Positions 8,203 to 17,488 of a stretch of DNA of 64,000 nucleotides are shown here, one piece after another. The notes beneath the pieces are model-generated. The model worked only from the letters and a program-made list of their open reading frames with translations. It had not been told where the DNA came from and ran no database searches. Each line of letters starts with the position of its first letter. Position 1 is the first letter of the stretch. The position numbers and the translations under genes were made by a program. Source of the DNA: Mucilaginibacter sabulilitoris (GTDB taxonomy: Bacteria; Bacteroidota; Bacteroidia; Sphingobacteriales; Sphingobacteriaceae); NCBI RefSeq assembly GCF_034262375.1, contig NZ_CP139558.1, positions 6,758,001-6,822,000 of the forward strand, read 5' to 3'.

Positions 8203-9729
8203 TTAATGTTTAAAATGACGAACACCGGTAGTAACCATTGAAATGTTTTTTTCATTACACATGGTTACAGACAGTTTGTCATTTATTGACCCACCTGGTT
8301 GCAGTATAGCAGTTATACCTGCTTCGGCAGCCAGCTCGGCACAATCCGGGAACGGAAAAAAGGCATCGGATGCCATTACCGCCCCTTTAAGATCAAAGCC
8401 AAAACTTTCGGCTTTTATAACAGCTTGCCTCAGCGCATCAACCCTTGATGTTTGGCCTACCCCGCTTGCCATTAACTGGTTGTTTTTAGCAAACACAATA
8501 GTATTTGATTTGGTATGCTTTACCACCTTGTTGGCGAAGAACAGATCATGCAGTTCATGCTCTGTTGGCTGCCTGTTGGTAACCGGAGTCATTTGAGCCG
8601 GACCTTCAATAACGGCATCTTTATCCTGCTCAATAACACCGTTCAATAAAGTTTTGAATTGTTTGGTTGGCAGAGCAACAGGCTGACGAACCAGGATAAT
8701 GCGATTTTTCTTTTCCTGTAATATGCTAACGGCTTCATCGGTAAAAGCAGGGGCTATCAGCACTTCATAAAATATCTTGCTTATTTCGGTAGCTGTTTCA
8801 GCATCAATCTCCGCATTTGCGATAATTACACCGCCAAAGGCCGAAACCGGGTCACATGCAAGCGCATCTACCCAGGCTTCTTTAATAAAAGAACGAGAAG
8901 CGATACCACAGGCGTTAGTATGTTTTAATATCGCGATAGTTGGCTCGGTAAATTCATCAATAAGGGCAACCGCTGCGTCTACGTCAACCAAATTATTGTA
9001 CGATAGTTCCTTACCATGCAGCTTGGTGAACATGGCATCCAGATCGCCATAAAATACACCACCCTGGTGCGGATTTTCGCCGTAGCGTAATACCTGGCTG
9101 CTTTGTATGCTTTGTTTAAACACCGGTAGCGGATCTTCCTGGTTAAAGTATTGGAATATGGCACTATCGTAATGTGAGGATATATTGAACGCTTTATGGG
9201 CAAATGAACGGCGTTGGGCAATAGTTGTAGCGCCTTCCTGTGTTTTCAGGATCTCTTCCAATGTACCGTAATCATTTTTTGAAGCCACGATCACAACGTC
9301 TTTAAAATTCTTGGCTGCTGCGCGGATCAGTGAAATACCGCCAATATCTATCTTTTCAATAATATCTTCTTCAGAAGCACCGGATTTTACAGTTTCTTCA
9401 AAAGGATAAAGGTCAACAATCACCAGGTCAATTTCAGGTATCTCATATTGCGCAATCTGCTCTTCATCGCTGCCAAAACCTCTGCGGGTTAAAATGCCAC
9501 CAAATACCTTAGGGTGCAATGTTTTAACACGTCCGCCTAAAATAGACGGGTATGAGGTAAGGTCCTCAACAGGTATAACATCAACACCTAAATTGCGGAT
9601 AAAGGTTTCGGTGCCACCGGTTGAATAGATCTTAACACCAAGGCGATTTAACTCCTGAATAATAGGCTCTAAATTATCTTTGTAATAAACGGAAATTAAA
9701 GCGTTTTTTATTTGAACAGACTGGCTCAT
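8203..9729 (-). CDS. purH: Bifunctional AICAR transformylase / IMP cyclohydrolase
   Basis: 508 residues from MSQSVQIKNALIS; an ATG two codons earlier is less likely by family N-termini. The N-terminal MGS-like IMP cyclohydrolase domain covers about 1-190 (IYSTGGTETFI, GRVKTLHPKVFGGIL). The AICAR transformylase domain fills the rest (RYGENPHQ, KHTNACG, SDAFFPFPD). It carries out the last two steps of purine synthesis. It stands alone rather than in a pur operon and has its own promoter-like element at 9752-9759. Confidence 0.97.
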   Translation of the reverse strand: MSQSVQIKNALISVYYKDNLEPIIQELNRLGVKIYSTGGTETFIRNLGVDVIPVEDLTSYPSILGGRVKTLHPKVFGGILTRRGFGSDEEQIAQYEIPEIDLVIVDLYPFEETVKSGASEEDIIEKIDIGGISLIRAAAKNFKDVVIVASKNDYGTLEEILKTQEGATTIAQRRSFAHKAFNISSHYDSAIFQYFNQEDPLPVFKQSIQSSQVLRYGENPHQGGVFYGDLDAMFTKLHGKELSYNNLVDVDAAVALIDEFTEPTIAILKHTNACGIASRSFIKEAWVDALACDPVSAFGGVIIANAEIDAETATEISKIFYEVLIAPAFTDEAVSILQEKKNRIILVRQPVALPTKQFKTLLNGVIEQDKDAVIEGPAQMTPVTNRQPTEHELHDLFFANKVVKHTKSNTIVFAKNNQLMASGVGQTSRVDALRQAVIKAESFGFDLKGAVMASDAFFPFPDCAELAAEAGITAILQPGGSINDKLSVTMCNEKNISMVTTGVRHFKH

Positions 9730-9751
9730 GTACACGTATTTTTTTGAGCCG

Positions 9752-9759
9752 CAAAGGTA
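9752..9759 (-). promoter_or_regulatory. -7 element upstream of purH
   Basis: TACCTTTG on the minus strand matches TAnnTTTG and lies 22 bases before the chosen start. I see no clear TTG at -33. Confidence 0.5.
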
Positions 9760-9864
9760 GTGATATTTAGTTAATTGATGATTAGATAATTGGAGATAGT
9801 TTTATAAAATAATGTAACTGTAGCGTAGCAGTGATGCTGTGCGTAATAATTAAAAACCAAATTT

Positions 9865-10254
9865 ATGAAACACTTTATCCTCATTTTATTTGCAGCGGTT
9901 GCAATCCAAATTAGTGCCTGCAAAAAAGATAACAAAACAAAGGCCGACACTACCTTAACAGGCAAATGGAAGTTAGTACGGAACAAGATAAGCAGCGGCG
10001 GCCCCATGTATTGGGTAAAAGCTACCAATGTAAGTTACGCACTATTCAATACCGATGGAACATTGGACGGAACGGCTTTCAACGATTTTAAATTTTATAC
10101 ACTAAAAGATAGCGTAACCCTCACTTTAAACAAAGCAGATAAAACCGAATACGAAGATTACAGGTATAATATAAAAGGCGACTCGCTGACTATGAGTCCG
10201 CTTGGACCTGTGATTTGCATAGAAGGCTGTGCCATGCAGTTTATTAAAGAATAA
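9865..10254 (+). CDS. Lipocalin-like lipoprotein
   Basis: 129 residues. A lipoprotein signal ends in ISAC with the lipobox cysteine at residue 19. The mature part begins after a charged linker with LTGKWKLVRN, the first strand of lipocalin-like domains common in Bacteroidota, followed by alternating strands (YALFNTDGTLDG, DSVTLTL). Ligand and role are unknown. It is probably a cell-envelope protein and is transcribed divergently from purH. Confidence 0.7.
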   Translation: MKHFILILFAAVAIQISACKKDNKTKADTTLTGKWKLVRNKISSGGPMYWVKATNVSYALFNTDGTLDGTAFNDFKFYTLKDSVTLTLNKADKTEYEDYRYNIKGDSLTMSPLGPVICIEGCAMQFIKE

Positions 10255-10345
10255 AGAGTATGATTTTCTTTGATGGTGTTTTTGATATTAATACAATAAA
10301 AAAACTTATCACTAACTTCACCGCCCGAAATCATATACTCAAATT

Positions 10346-11089
10346 ATGAAATTATTAGAAGGAAAAATCGCGCTTATAACCGGTGCATCAAAAGGTATAG
10401 GCCGTAAAATAGCAGAAAAGTTTGCCGAACACGGCGCCAATGTAGCTTTTACCTATTTATCATCAGTTGAAAAAGGCCAGGCCCTGGAACAGGAGCTGCA
10501 AAGCTTTGGCACACAGGTTAAGGGGTACCGTTCAGATGCATCTAAATTTGACGAAGCCGAGAAACTGATCAATGACATTGTAGCCGATTTTGGCAGCTTA
10601 CATATAGTGGTTAACAACGCAGGTATTACCAAAGATGGTTTATTGATGCGCATGACCGAGGAAAACTGGGACGAAGTACTGGATGTGAACCTGAAATCGA
10701 TATTTAACGTTACCAAGGCTGCTTCTAAAATCATGATGAAAAACCGCCAGGGGGTGTTCATTAACATGAGCTCAGTGGTAGGCGTTCAGGGTAATGCGGG
10801 GCAAGCTAATTATGCTGCTTCAAAAGCCGGTATTATTGGTTTTTCTAAATCGGTAGCTAAAGAGTTAGGCTCACGTAATATCCGCACCAACGTGGTAGCG
10901 CCTGGTTTTATCAAAACCGAAATGACCGAGGTGCTTGATCCTAAAGTGGTTGAGGGCTGGGAAGCTAATATCCCGCTTAAACGCGCTGGTCAGCCTGAGG
11001 ATGTGGCCAATGCCTGCGTTTTCCTGGCATCAGATATGGGAAGCTACATCACCGGGCAGGTAATCCCTGTTGATGGCGGAATGCTTTAA
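10346..11089 (+). CDS. fabG: 3-oxoacyl-[acyl-carrier-protein] reductase
   Basis: 247 residues, a classical short-chain dehydrogenase. The NADPH loop TGASKGIG is at 13-20, NNAG at about 90, and the catalytic Ser near 141 (NMSSVVG) and YAASK near 155-159 are present. The C-terminus ITGQVIPVDGGML is typical of FabG, which reduces the keto group in fatty acid elongation. It is not beside other fab genes here, so a different SDR substrate cannot be excluded, but motifs and length fit FabG best. Confidence 0.9.
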   Translation: MKLLEGKIALITGASKGIGRKIAEKFAEHGANVAFTYLSSVEKGQALEQELQSFGTQVKGYRSDASKFDEAEKLINDIVADFGSLHIVVNNAGITKDGLLMRMTEENWDEVLDVNLKSIFNVTKAASKIMMKNRQGVFINMSSVVGVQGNAGQANYAASKAGIIGFSKSVAKELGSRNIRTNVVAPGFIKTEMTEVLDPKVVEGWEANIPLKRAGQPEDVANACVFLASDMGSYITGQVIPVDGGML

Positions 11090-11118
11090 TTTAAGTTAAA
11101 ATTCAAATACCCGATATT

Positions 11119-11203
11119 TGTCATCCTGAGCGATAGCGAAGGATCTTTTTGCAAACTATGCATATCGGCTAATAGATGCTTCACTCTGTTCAGCATGACA
11201 AAT
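11119..11203. repeat. Intergenic inverted-repeat element (TGTCATCCTGAGC type)
   Basis: The ends TGTCATCCTGAGC and GTTCAGCATGACA are inverted complements with mismatches around a variable centre. A related copy is at 33827-33921. I know this type as a frequent dispersed intergenic repeat in Bacteroidota genomes. Confidence 0.7.
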
Positions 11204-11215
11204 TAATATTTATAA

Positions 11216-11248
11216 AGACTTACGAAGTTTTAAAAACTTCGTAAGTCT
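11216..11248. repeat. 33-base perfect palindrome
   Basis: Sixteen-base arms beginning agacttacgaagtttt surround a single central A. No T-run follows on either side, so it may be a bidirectional mRNA end structure for fabG or part of a dispersed repeat rather than a standard terminator. Confidence 0.7.
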
Positions 11249-11286
11249 GAAACGGTACACATACGGGGTGTTCGTTTCTTGAAATT

Positions 11287-11356
11287 GCGAACACCGCGAA
11301 CACCCGCGAACGGGCACGAACAGTCGCGAACGCCACCGAACGGGCGCGAACACGAC
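11287..11356. repeat. Degenerate tandem repeat of CGAAC units
   Basis: Seven irregularly spaced (C/G)CGAAC units (spacings 8-12 bases) in GC-rich sequence, unlike the AT-rich surroundings. Confidence 0.7.
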
Positions 11357-11436
11357 ATATAATCACTTTTAAAAAATTCTCGAATAACATGGTTATTCCT
11401 TAGATTAGGAATAAGATAAATATCGATCTTTAATCC

Positions 11437-11886
11437 ATGACAGGCCGGAACAAAATATCTCTTATAGCTATAATTGTAACTTTCCTTTCATGTTTTGTTA
11501 TTAACAATAGCTTTGCTCAAAATAGCAAAAACACATGTAAAGGTAAACAGGATTCTATCCTTCATAAATTTGTTTATACAACAGTTGATATAATGCCGGA
11601 ACCCCAAAACGGATTAAAAACTTTGAGTGATTCTCTAATGAAACACTTAAAATACCCCACCAATAAAGGAGATTTTCAAGGCAAAGTTATTATAGCATTC
11701 GTTATTGAACCTGATGGAAAAATTGATGGGCAAAGAGTAATTCGCAATCTTTTTGGAAGCGACTTCACTTTTAGCCAGCAACTCTTTAAAATTGTAAAGA
11801 GCTTTAAATGGGAACCCGGCTTATGCAAAGGCAAACCTGTACCAGTCCTGTATCCTCTCCCCATAAATATTGGTATTCAGGAATAG
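11437..11886 (+). CDS. Secreted protein with TonB C-terminal-like domain
   Basis: 149 residues. A signal peptide (about 1-27, ending SFAQ) is followed by a single TonB-C-like domain: LKYPTNKGDFQGKVIIAFVIEPDGKI and FKWEPGLCKGKPV are the recognisable segments (quoted in part). There is no proline-rich linker or permanent anchor, so it is not an ordinary TonB. Such stand-alone domains are frequent in Bacteroidota and their role is unclear. It is flanked by unrelated genes. Confidence 0.75.
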   Translation: MTGRNKISLIAIIVTFLSCFVINNSFAQNSKNTCKGKQDSILHKFVYTTVDIMPEPQNGLKTLSDSLMKHLKYPTNKGDFQGKVIIAFVIEPDGKIDGQRVIRNLFGSDFTFSQQLFKIVKSFKWEPGLCKGKPVPVLYPLPINIGIQE

Positions 11887-11974
11887 CAAACTTATTCCCC
11901 TCATTTCACAATAATTTCGCATTTTGCAGCTGAGCGTAAAACGTGTTACGTAATACTTACAACGTATAATAAAA

Positions 11975-14056
11975 ATGTTTTCATTAACATGGGGTTCAGT
12001 TTCGGGATGGTGGGTACCTGTTTGCCTTATACTTGGTGTGCTGTACGCCTGGCTGCTGTACCGTCAACCCATAAATCTTGATAAACGTTTTCGGGTTGGG
12101 CTCGCAATCCTTCGCGCGGTTGTAGTATTTTTTATCGCTATGCTATTGGTTTCGCCGTTAATAAAAACGGTTAAATACACGCCTCAAAAACCATTGGTTT
12201 TAATTGCGCAGGACAATTCATCATCTGTTAACACTTTTAAATCTCCGGGTTTTAATGCCGCGAATTTTTTAAATGATCTGTCGCGTCTGAAACAACAGCT
12301 TGGCGATGAGTATGACGTGCAGGAGTTTAATTTCAGCAAGAACCTGAACAATGGCCTGTCCAACAAATTCACAGGCAAACAAACCGATATTGCCAATGCC
12401 CTGCGCCAGCTCAACAACCGTTTTGTAAACCAAAACATAGGTGCATTAATTTTAGCAACAGATGGTTTATACAACCAGGGGAACGATCCGCAGTACGAAG
12501 CCAAAAACATCAAAACCAGTATTTATACCATAGCCCTGGGCGACACCGTTGCCAAACGCGACCTGCTCATTGGCAACGTAAGCTATAACAAAACTGCCTT
12601 TTTGGGTAACGACTTTGAGATAGAAGTTTTGGCCACGGCCTACCAAAGCAAAGGCGAAAACATGCGGCTTACCGTTACCGAAAATGGCAAACAGGTACAC
12701 ACCCAAACCATTGCTGTCACATCCGGCGATTTTAAAAAAGCGGTCTCCATAAAGCTTACCGCCGATAAAAAAGGGCTACGGAAGTATAACATTAGCATTG
12801 CTCCCGTAAAAAACGAACTGTCGACCCAAAACAATACCGAAACTATTTATGTGGAAGTGCTTGATGCCCGTCAAAAAGTATTGGTGTTATACCAAAGTCC
12901 GCACCCCGATATTACAGTTATTAAACAGGCCATTGAAACTAATAAAAACTTTGAGGTAAAAACTGTTTTACTGCCCGATATGACCGGCACTAAACCTGCC
13001 GACTACAGCCTTATTGTGCTTTATCAAACATCAGCGGCAAGCTCGGCGGCTATAAAAAGTTTCATAACCAAAAGCAAAACACCTGTTTGGTACATCATAG
13101 GTTCGCAAAGCGATCTGCCTTCATTCAACACCGAACAAAACCTGGTAAAGATCAGTTCCGGGCGCACAGAATTGCAGGAGGTGTTCGCATTGCCCGATGC
13201 TGACTTTTCGGCTTTCACTTTATCCGATTCTTCAAGCAAAAAAATCGCGGCACTCCCTCCGCTCCTGGCTCCGTTTGGTAATTACGGTACATCGCCGGGC
13301 ACGTCGGTTTTATTAAGGCAAAAAATAGGCGTGGTACCTACGGCCTATCCTTTACTGGCCTTTGGCGACGATGGCGGCAGGCGTACCGCTGTTTTAGCCG
13401 GTGAGGGGGTGTGGCGCTGGCAACTGGCCGAGTACCAGAACTATGGCAGCCGCAACGCTACCGACGAATTACTGAGCCAAACCGTGCAATATTTAACCGC
13501 CAATGCCAACCGCCAGCGTTTCAGGGTTTACCCCGCCCGCAATGTTTTTGATGAAGGGGAAAATGTGATCGTCAACGCCGAACTCTACAATGACGCGCTG
13601 GAGCTCATCAACACGCCCGATGTAAAGATCGACCTGAAAAATCAGGCAGGTAAAAACTATAGTTTCCTGTTTAGCCGGAGCGGACAAAGTTACCAGCTTG
13701 ATGCCGGTGCATTGCCTGTAGGCGAATATACCTACACTGCTGTCACTAAAAACGGCACCCAGCAGTTTAAAGCCGGCGGACCATTAACCATAAAGCCCCT
13801 CAACCTCGAAACCCGCCAAAGCGCAGCCAACCACGGGCTGCTTAACACCATTGCTAAACAAAGCGGCGGTAAAACGCTATACCCCAACCAAATTAATCAG
13901 TTGTCCAACCTCATCCGTAAGAATGACAATATCAAAACCGTGGTTTATGAAGATAAACACTACAGCGATATCATCGACGTAAAATGGCTGTTTGCGCTGA
14001 TATTATTACTCCTAACCGCCGAATGGTTTTTACGAAAACGCGAAGGGGAGATTTGA
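11975..14056 (+). CDS. Large membrane protein with VWA-like domain
   Basis: 693 residues. Two membrane segments lie near 10-27 and 42-65, and a third sits at the C-terminus (about 670-688) before the basic end RKREGEI. Between them is a VWA-like fold: VLIAQDNSSSV near 70 resembles the DxSxS metal site, and ALILATDGLYNQG near 155 resembles the fourth strand. Beta-sandwich and glutamine-amidotransferase-like regions follow. This architecture is common in Bacteroidota, with unknown function. BatA-like Ca-binding proteins are the nearest analogy. Confidence 0.75.
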   Translation: MFSLTWGSVSGWWVPVCLILGVLYAWLLYRQPINLDKRFRVGLAILRAVVVFFIAMLLVSPLIKTVKYTPQKPLVLIAQDNSSSVNTFKSPGFNAANFLNDLSRLKQQLGDEYDVQEFNFSKNLNNGLSNKFTGKQTDIANALRQLNNRFVNQNIGALILATDGLYNQGNDPQYEAKNIKTSIYTIALGDTVAKRDLLIGNVSYNKTAFLGNDFEIEVLATAYQSKGENMRLTVTENGKQVHTQTIAVTSGDFKKAVSIKLTADKKGLRKYNISIAPVKNELSTQNNTETIYVEVLDARQKVLVLYQSPHPDITVIKQAIETNKNFEVKTVLLPDMTGTKPADYSLIVLYQTSAASSAAIKSFITKSKTPVWYIIGSQSDLPSFNTEQNLVKISSGRTELQEVFALPDADFSAFTLSDSSSKKIAALPPLLAPFGNYGTSPGTSVLLRQKIGVVPTAYPLLAFGDDGGRRTAVLAGEGVWRWQLAEYQNYGSRNATDELLSQTVQYLTANANRQRFRVYPARNVFDEGENVIVNAELYNDALELINTPDVKIDLKNQAGKNYSFLFSRSGQSYQLDAGALPVGEYTYTAVTKNGTQQFKAGGPLTIKPLNLETRQSAANHGLLNTIAKQSGGKTLYPNQINQLSNLIRKNDNIKTVVYEDKHYSDIIDVKWLFALILLLLTAEWFLRKREGEI

Positions 14057-14186
14057 GAAAGGATACAAGAGTTAAGACATAAGAAACAAGAAGCATAGCC
14101 CCAAATCCATTTTTTAAAAATCAACTTCAGAATTTAGTTTACAATTAATTTCAATAAATTACAGGGGAAATTTGTGATAAAATTCA

Positions 14187-15368
14187 ATGCATTCCTCCAC
14201 CTTCAATAACCTGGCAAGCACTTCCGAAAAACATAAACTATTAGGGTTAGACCATCTTAGGGCGTTGGCTATTACCTATGTTTTATTATTTCATTATCAA
14301 CTGTTCGGGCATCCCGATTGGGTTAACAGCGTTGGAGGTTTTGGATGGACCGGAGTAGACCTGTTTTTTGTTTTGAGCGGTTTTTTAATTGCCGGCCAAC
14401 TTTTCGGCATTGTTAAAAAAGGCCGGGCTATTTCCATGAGGGAGTTTTTTATTAAACGCTTTTTCAGAATAATTCCGCCTTATTTGGTCGTACTTGGATT
14501 ATATACATTCGTTCCGTTTTTACGCGAGCGTGAACACATGGCTTCGCTTTGGCGATACTTAACCTTTACGCTTAATTTCGGGTTGGATTTAAGAACTACC
14601 GGAACCTTTACCCATGCATGGTCCTTATGCGTTGAGGAGCAATTTTATTTGATATTGCCTTTAACATTTTGGGTGATAACTTATTTAAAAGCCGGCAAAA
14701 AAACTATTTACATTCTTCCGGGCATACTCGTCCTGGGTTTTATCGTAAGATATGCAAGCTGGCATTATTGGGTTCAACCGCATTTATCTGACGAGCATTT
14801 TGGCTCGATATGGCATACGTTTATTTATTACCCTACCTATTGTAGATTAGATGGATTGCTTATTGGAGTTGGCATTGCAGGTGCATATACTTTTTATCCG
14901 CGGGTAAAAGAATTGGCAAATAAGTATAGTAACCTATTAATGTTTTTGGGCTTAATAGTTTTAATAGCTGCATATTTTATTTGCAAACCTGAGAGCAGCT
15001 TTAATACCGGTATTTGGGGCTTTCCGGTTGTCTCCCTCGGATATGGAATTATCGTAGCCGCTATGGTATGCCCCTCCAATGTTCTTTTCAATCTCAAATC
15101 AATTATTACGGCTCAACTGGCAACACTATCTTACGGTATATACCTGTCACATAAGCTGGTGATAGCCTTTATGCAAAATGTGCTTGAAAAAACAGGAATA
15201 GCCAGAGACAGCAATCTGATGATGATGTTTTGCATAACAGGCAGTATTGCAGGCGCCTTAATTTTAAGGTATGTTATAGAAAAGCCATCACTAAAAATAC
15301 GCGACAAAATATTAAACAAATGGAAGTATAATAAGACACATAAACCTGTTGAAACGGCTATATTATGA
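14187..15368 (+). CDS. Acyltransferase 3 family membrane protein
   Basis: 393 residues with about ten membrane segments. The N-terminus has LDHLRALAITYVLLFHY with the catalytic-type histidine, FVLSGFLIAG follows, and the FFIKRFFRIIPPY segment is a family hallmark (OafA/YrhL type). Such enzymes O-acylate envelope sugars. No adjacent polysaccharide genes indicate the substrate. Length is normal for a protein lacking the extra SGNH domain. Confidence 0.9.
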   Translation: MHSSTFNNLASTSEKHKLLGLDHLRALAITYVLLFHYQLFGHPDWVNSVGGFGWTGVDLFFVLSGFLIAGQLFGIVKKGRAISMREFFIKRFFRIIPPYLVVLGLYTFVPFLREREHMASLWRYLTFTLNFGLDLRTTGTFTHAWSLCVEEQFYLILPLTFWVITYLKAGKKTIYILPGILVLGFIVRYASWHYWVQPHLSDEHFGSIWHTFIYYPTYCRLDGLLIGVGIAGAYTFYPRVKELANKYSNLLMFLGLIVLIAAYFICKPESSFNTGIWGFPVVSLGYGIIVAAMVCPSNVLFNLKSIITAQLATLSYGIYLSHKLVIAFMQNVLEKTGIARDSNLMMMFCITGSIAGALILRYVIEKPSLKIRDKILNKWKYNKTHKPVETAIL

Positions 15369-15394
15369 TATCAGGCTTTAATTTTAACATCCAC

Positions 15395-15425
15395 AAAAAA
15401 GCGATGAGTAAACTACCCATCGCTT
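15395..15425 (-). terminator. Rho-independent terminator of the divIC-like gene
   Basis: agcgatg / catcgct stem, read on the minus strand and followed by TTTTTT. It lies between two convergent genes and probably serves the minus-strand gene. Confidence 0.75.
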
Positions 15426-15473
15426 CATATATCTTGTTTCCTGACTCTAAAAGTCTTGTCTCTCTCTTAAAGC

Positions 15474-15773
15474 CTATTTGTCTTTTTTCTCGTGTACTAT
15501 TACAAAAACATCCTCATTATCTTTTTTCATGAGGTATTTTTCGCGGGCAAATTTCTCAAGTTGTTGGGGGTCTGAGGTTAATTCGTCAAGCTCTTTGTTA
15601 ACCTGGTCAGTTTCCTTTTTATAAAAATCACGTTCCTTTTCAAGCTTGCTTACCTGTTTGCGATATTCATATTGAGAGAACAGATCGTTACGGTCAAAGA
15701 ATATCATCCACACTAAAAAAGCCAGGGTAACCAAAAAAAATTTATTTTTTAAAAGGTTTATGAGGCGTTTCAT
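15474..15773 (-). CDS. Septum formation initiator, DivIC/FtsB-like
   Basis: 99 residues from MKRLINLLKNKF; an upstream ATG would add eight poor residues. A single membrane segment at about 10-28 (FFLVTLAFLVWMIFF) is followed by a coiled coil (EYRKQVSKLEKERDFYKKE) and the LEKFAREKYLMKKDNEDVFVI end that defines the FtsB/DivIC family. It bridges early and late divisome proteins. The topology and the final motif support the call well. Confidence 0.9.
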   Translation of the reverse strand: MKRLINLLKNKFFLVTLAFLVWMIFFDRNDLFSQYEYRKQVSKLEKERDFYKKETDQVNKELDELTSDPQQLEKFAREKYLMKKDNEDVFVIVHEKKDK

Positions 15774-15908
15774 TGATATGGGCTCTATAAATTTCATTTA
15801 AAACTATTTAATTTTTTTTAGTGGCACAAATATGCTTATTAACTTATTAACAATGAAGTTTTATTATTATTGCCGCTTACTCTTATTTATTCACATAAAT
15901 TAAAATAC

Positions 15909-15935
15909 AAAAAGGCAGCCTTATGAAGACTGCCT
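15909..15935 (-). terminator. Terminator after the DEAD-box helicase gene
   Basis: aggcag / ctgcct hairpin followed by TTTTT on the minus strand, about 25 bases after the helicase stop codon. Confidence 0.75.
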
Positions 15936-15963
15936 GTATATTTTATAAAGCGACTATAATAAC

Positions 15964-17322
15964 TTAACGCCGGTTTCCGCCAGATGAACGGCTGGCACCA
16001 CTCATACCGCTGTTACCGCCCGATTTATTGCCGCCTTCGGAACGTTTGTTGTTGCCACCGCCTGAACGGTTACTCCCGCCGGAGCGCCTGTTGCCGCCAC
16101 CACCTCTACGAGATGACGAACCATTGCGCAGATTTGCATTGGCAGTACCTTTTTTAGCTGCCATACCGGCGGCTATAGCAGCCGGGCTAAGCGGATATGG
16201 ATGTGCGTCTTCAACCGGGATTTCCTTGGCTATTAGCTTGTGTATATCCTTTAAAAATTCAAGTTCATCCTCATCGCAAAAAGAAAGCGCTATACCGTTT
16301 GCCCCAGCGCGACCTGTACGACCGATGCGGTGCACATACGTTTCCGGAATATTGGGTATTTCGTAATTAATAACGTGGGTAAGCTCATCAATATCAATAC
16401 CACGGGCGGCAATATCTGTAGCTATAAGCACGCGAGTGGTGCGGTTTTTAAAGTTTGTTAAAGCCCGCTGACGCGCATTTTGTGATTTATTACCGTGAAT
16501 GGCTTCTGCAGTAATGCCTACGCGCGTCAGGTCTTTCACCACTTTATCAGCGCCATGTTTGGTGCGGGTAAATACCAACACGGTTTTAATGTTCTTATCT
16601 TTTAATACGTGTATCAGCAACGATTTTTTATCGCTTTTATCTACATAAAAAATAGATTGCTGAATAGTATCAGCAGTTGAAGATACCGGAGTAACTTCTA
16701 CCTTTTCCGGGTCGGTTAGTATGGTATCTGCCAGTTGTTGTATCTCTTTAGGCATAGTGGCCGAAAAGAAAAGCGTTTGCCTTTTTGCAGGCACTTTGGC
16801 TATGATCTTTTTAACATCATGAACAAAGCCCATATCCAGCATACGGTCAGCTTCGTCAAGCACCAGCATTTTAACATGCTCCAGGTGCACGTAGCGCTGG
16901 TTAACCAAATCGAGCAAACGGCCCGGGGTAGCTATCAAAATATCAACACCACGCCTTAAGGCATCAACCTGCGGGTTTTGTGATACCCCGCCAAAAATAA
17001 CCAGGTTTTTCAAACCGGTATGCTTGCCATAAGCGGTAAAGCTTTCGGCAATCTGGATAGCCAGTTCGCGGGTTGGGGTTAATATTAATGCTTTAATTGT
17101 CTTTTGCTCTTTATGAGCAATTCTGTCTTGGTGCAATAGCTGCAATATGGGCAATGCAAAGGCGGCAGTTTTACCGGTTCCTGTTTGCGCACAGCCCAGC
17201 AGGTCCTGCCGTTGTAATATGATTGGGATGGCTTGTGCCTGTATTGGAGTAGGTGTGGTATATCCCTCAGTTTTTAAGGCCTTGAGTAAGGGCTCAATTA
17301 ATTTTAAATTTTCGAATGACAT
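15964..17322 (-). CDS. DEAD-box RNA helicase, RhlE-like
   Basis: 452 residues. In order: the Q motif (TPTPIQAQAIP), AQTGTGKT (motif I, about 45), PTRELA, DEAD (about 155), SAT, and HRIGRTGR (motif VI, about 325). The last 75 residues are a low-complexity tail of G, S, N and R (RRGGGGNRRSGGSNRS) that resembles RNA-binding RGG tails. It unwinds RNA in ribosome assembly or cold growth. The tail supports an RhlE-type rather than DeaD-type enzyme. The exact paralogue is uncertain. Confidence 0.92.
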   Translation of the reverse strand: MSFENLKLIEPLLKALKTEGYTTPTPIQAQAIPIILQRQDLLGCAQTGTGKTAAFALPILQLLHQDRIAHKEQKTIKALILTPTRELAIQIAESFTAYGKHTGLKNLVIFGGVSQNPQVDALRRGVDILIATPGRLLDLVNQRYVHLEHVKMLVLDEADRMLDMGFVHDVKKIIAKVPAKRQTLFFSATMPKEIQQLADTILTDPEKVEVTPVSSTADTIQQSIFYVDKSDKKSLLIHVLKDKNIKTVLVFTRTKHGADKVVKDLTRVGITAEAIHGNKSQNARQRALTNFKNRTTRVLIATDIAARGIDIDELTHVINYEIPNIPETYVHRIGRTGRAGANGIALSFCDEDELEFLKDIHKLIAKEIPVEDAHPYPLSPAAIAAGMAAKKGTANANLRNGSSSRRGGGGNRRSGGSNRSGGGNNKRSEGGNKSGGNSGMSGASRSSGGNRR

Positions 17323-17488
17323 GTATTGATTGTATGTATTGTGCTATCGCCAAAAGCATAAGCGGATCTGAAGAGTTTTCGGTGATCAAAACCGTAGGCG
17401 AATGAGTATTTTTTCTGCAAAGATATGTTTTTTATATCAGATGTGCAGATATGCAAATTTAGCTATACAAATAATGACAACAGGCAAA

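Larger units (their letters stand above)
11090..11436. other. Repeat-rich intergenic region after fabG
   Basis: 347 bases without a gene. It holds three separate structures: an inverted-repeat element at 11119-11203, a 33-base perfect palindrome at 11216-11248, and a degenerate CGAAC tandem repeat at 11287-11356. Confidence 0.75.

Noticed and set aside
9771..10028. 85-codon minus-strand frame overlapping the lipocalin-like gene
   Set aside because: Overlaps a gene with a convincing lipoprotein signal; hydrophobic run is an artefact of the complementary strand.
10453..10767. 104-codon frame on the minus strand inside fabG
   Set aside because: It lies wholly within a clear fabG reading frame on the other strand and has no family-like sequence.
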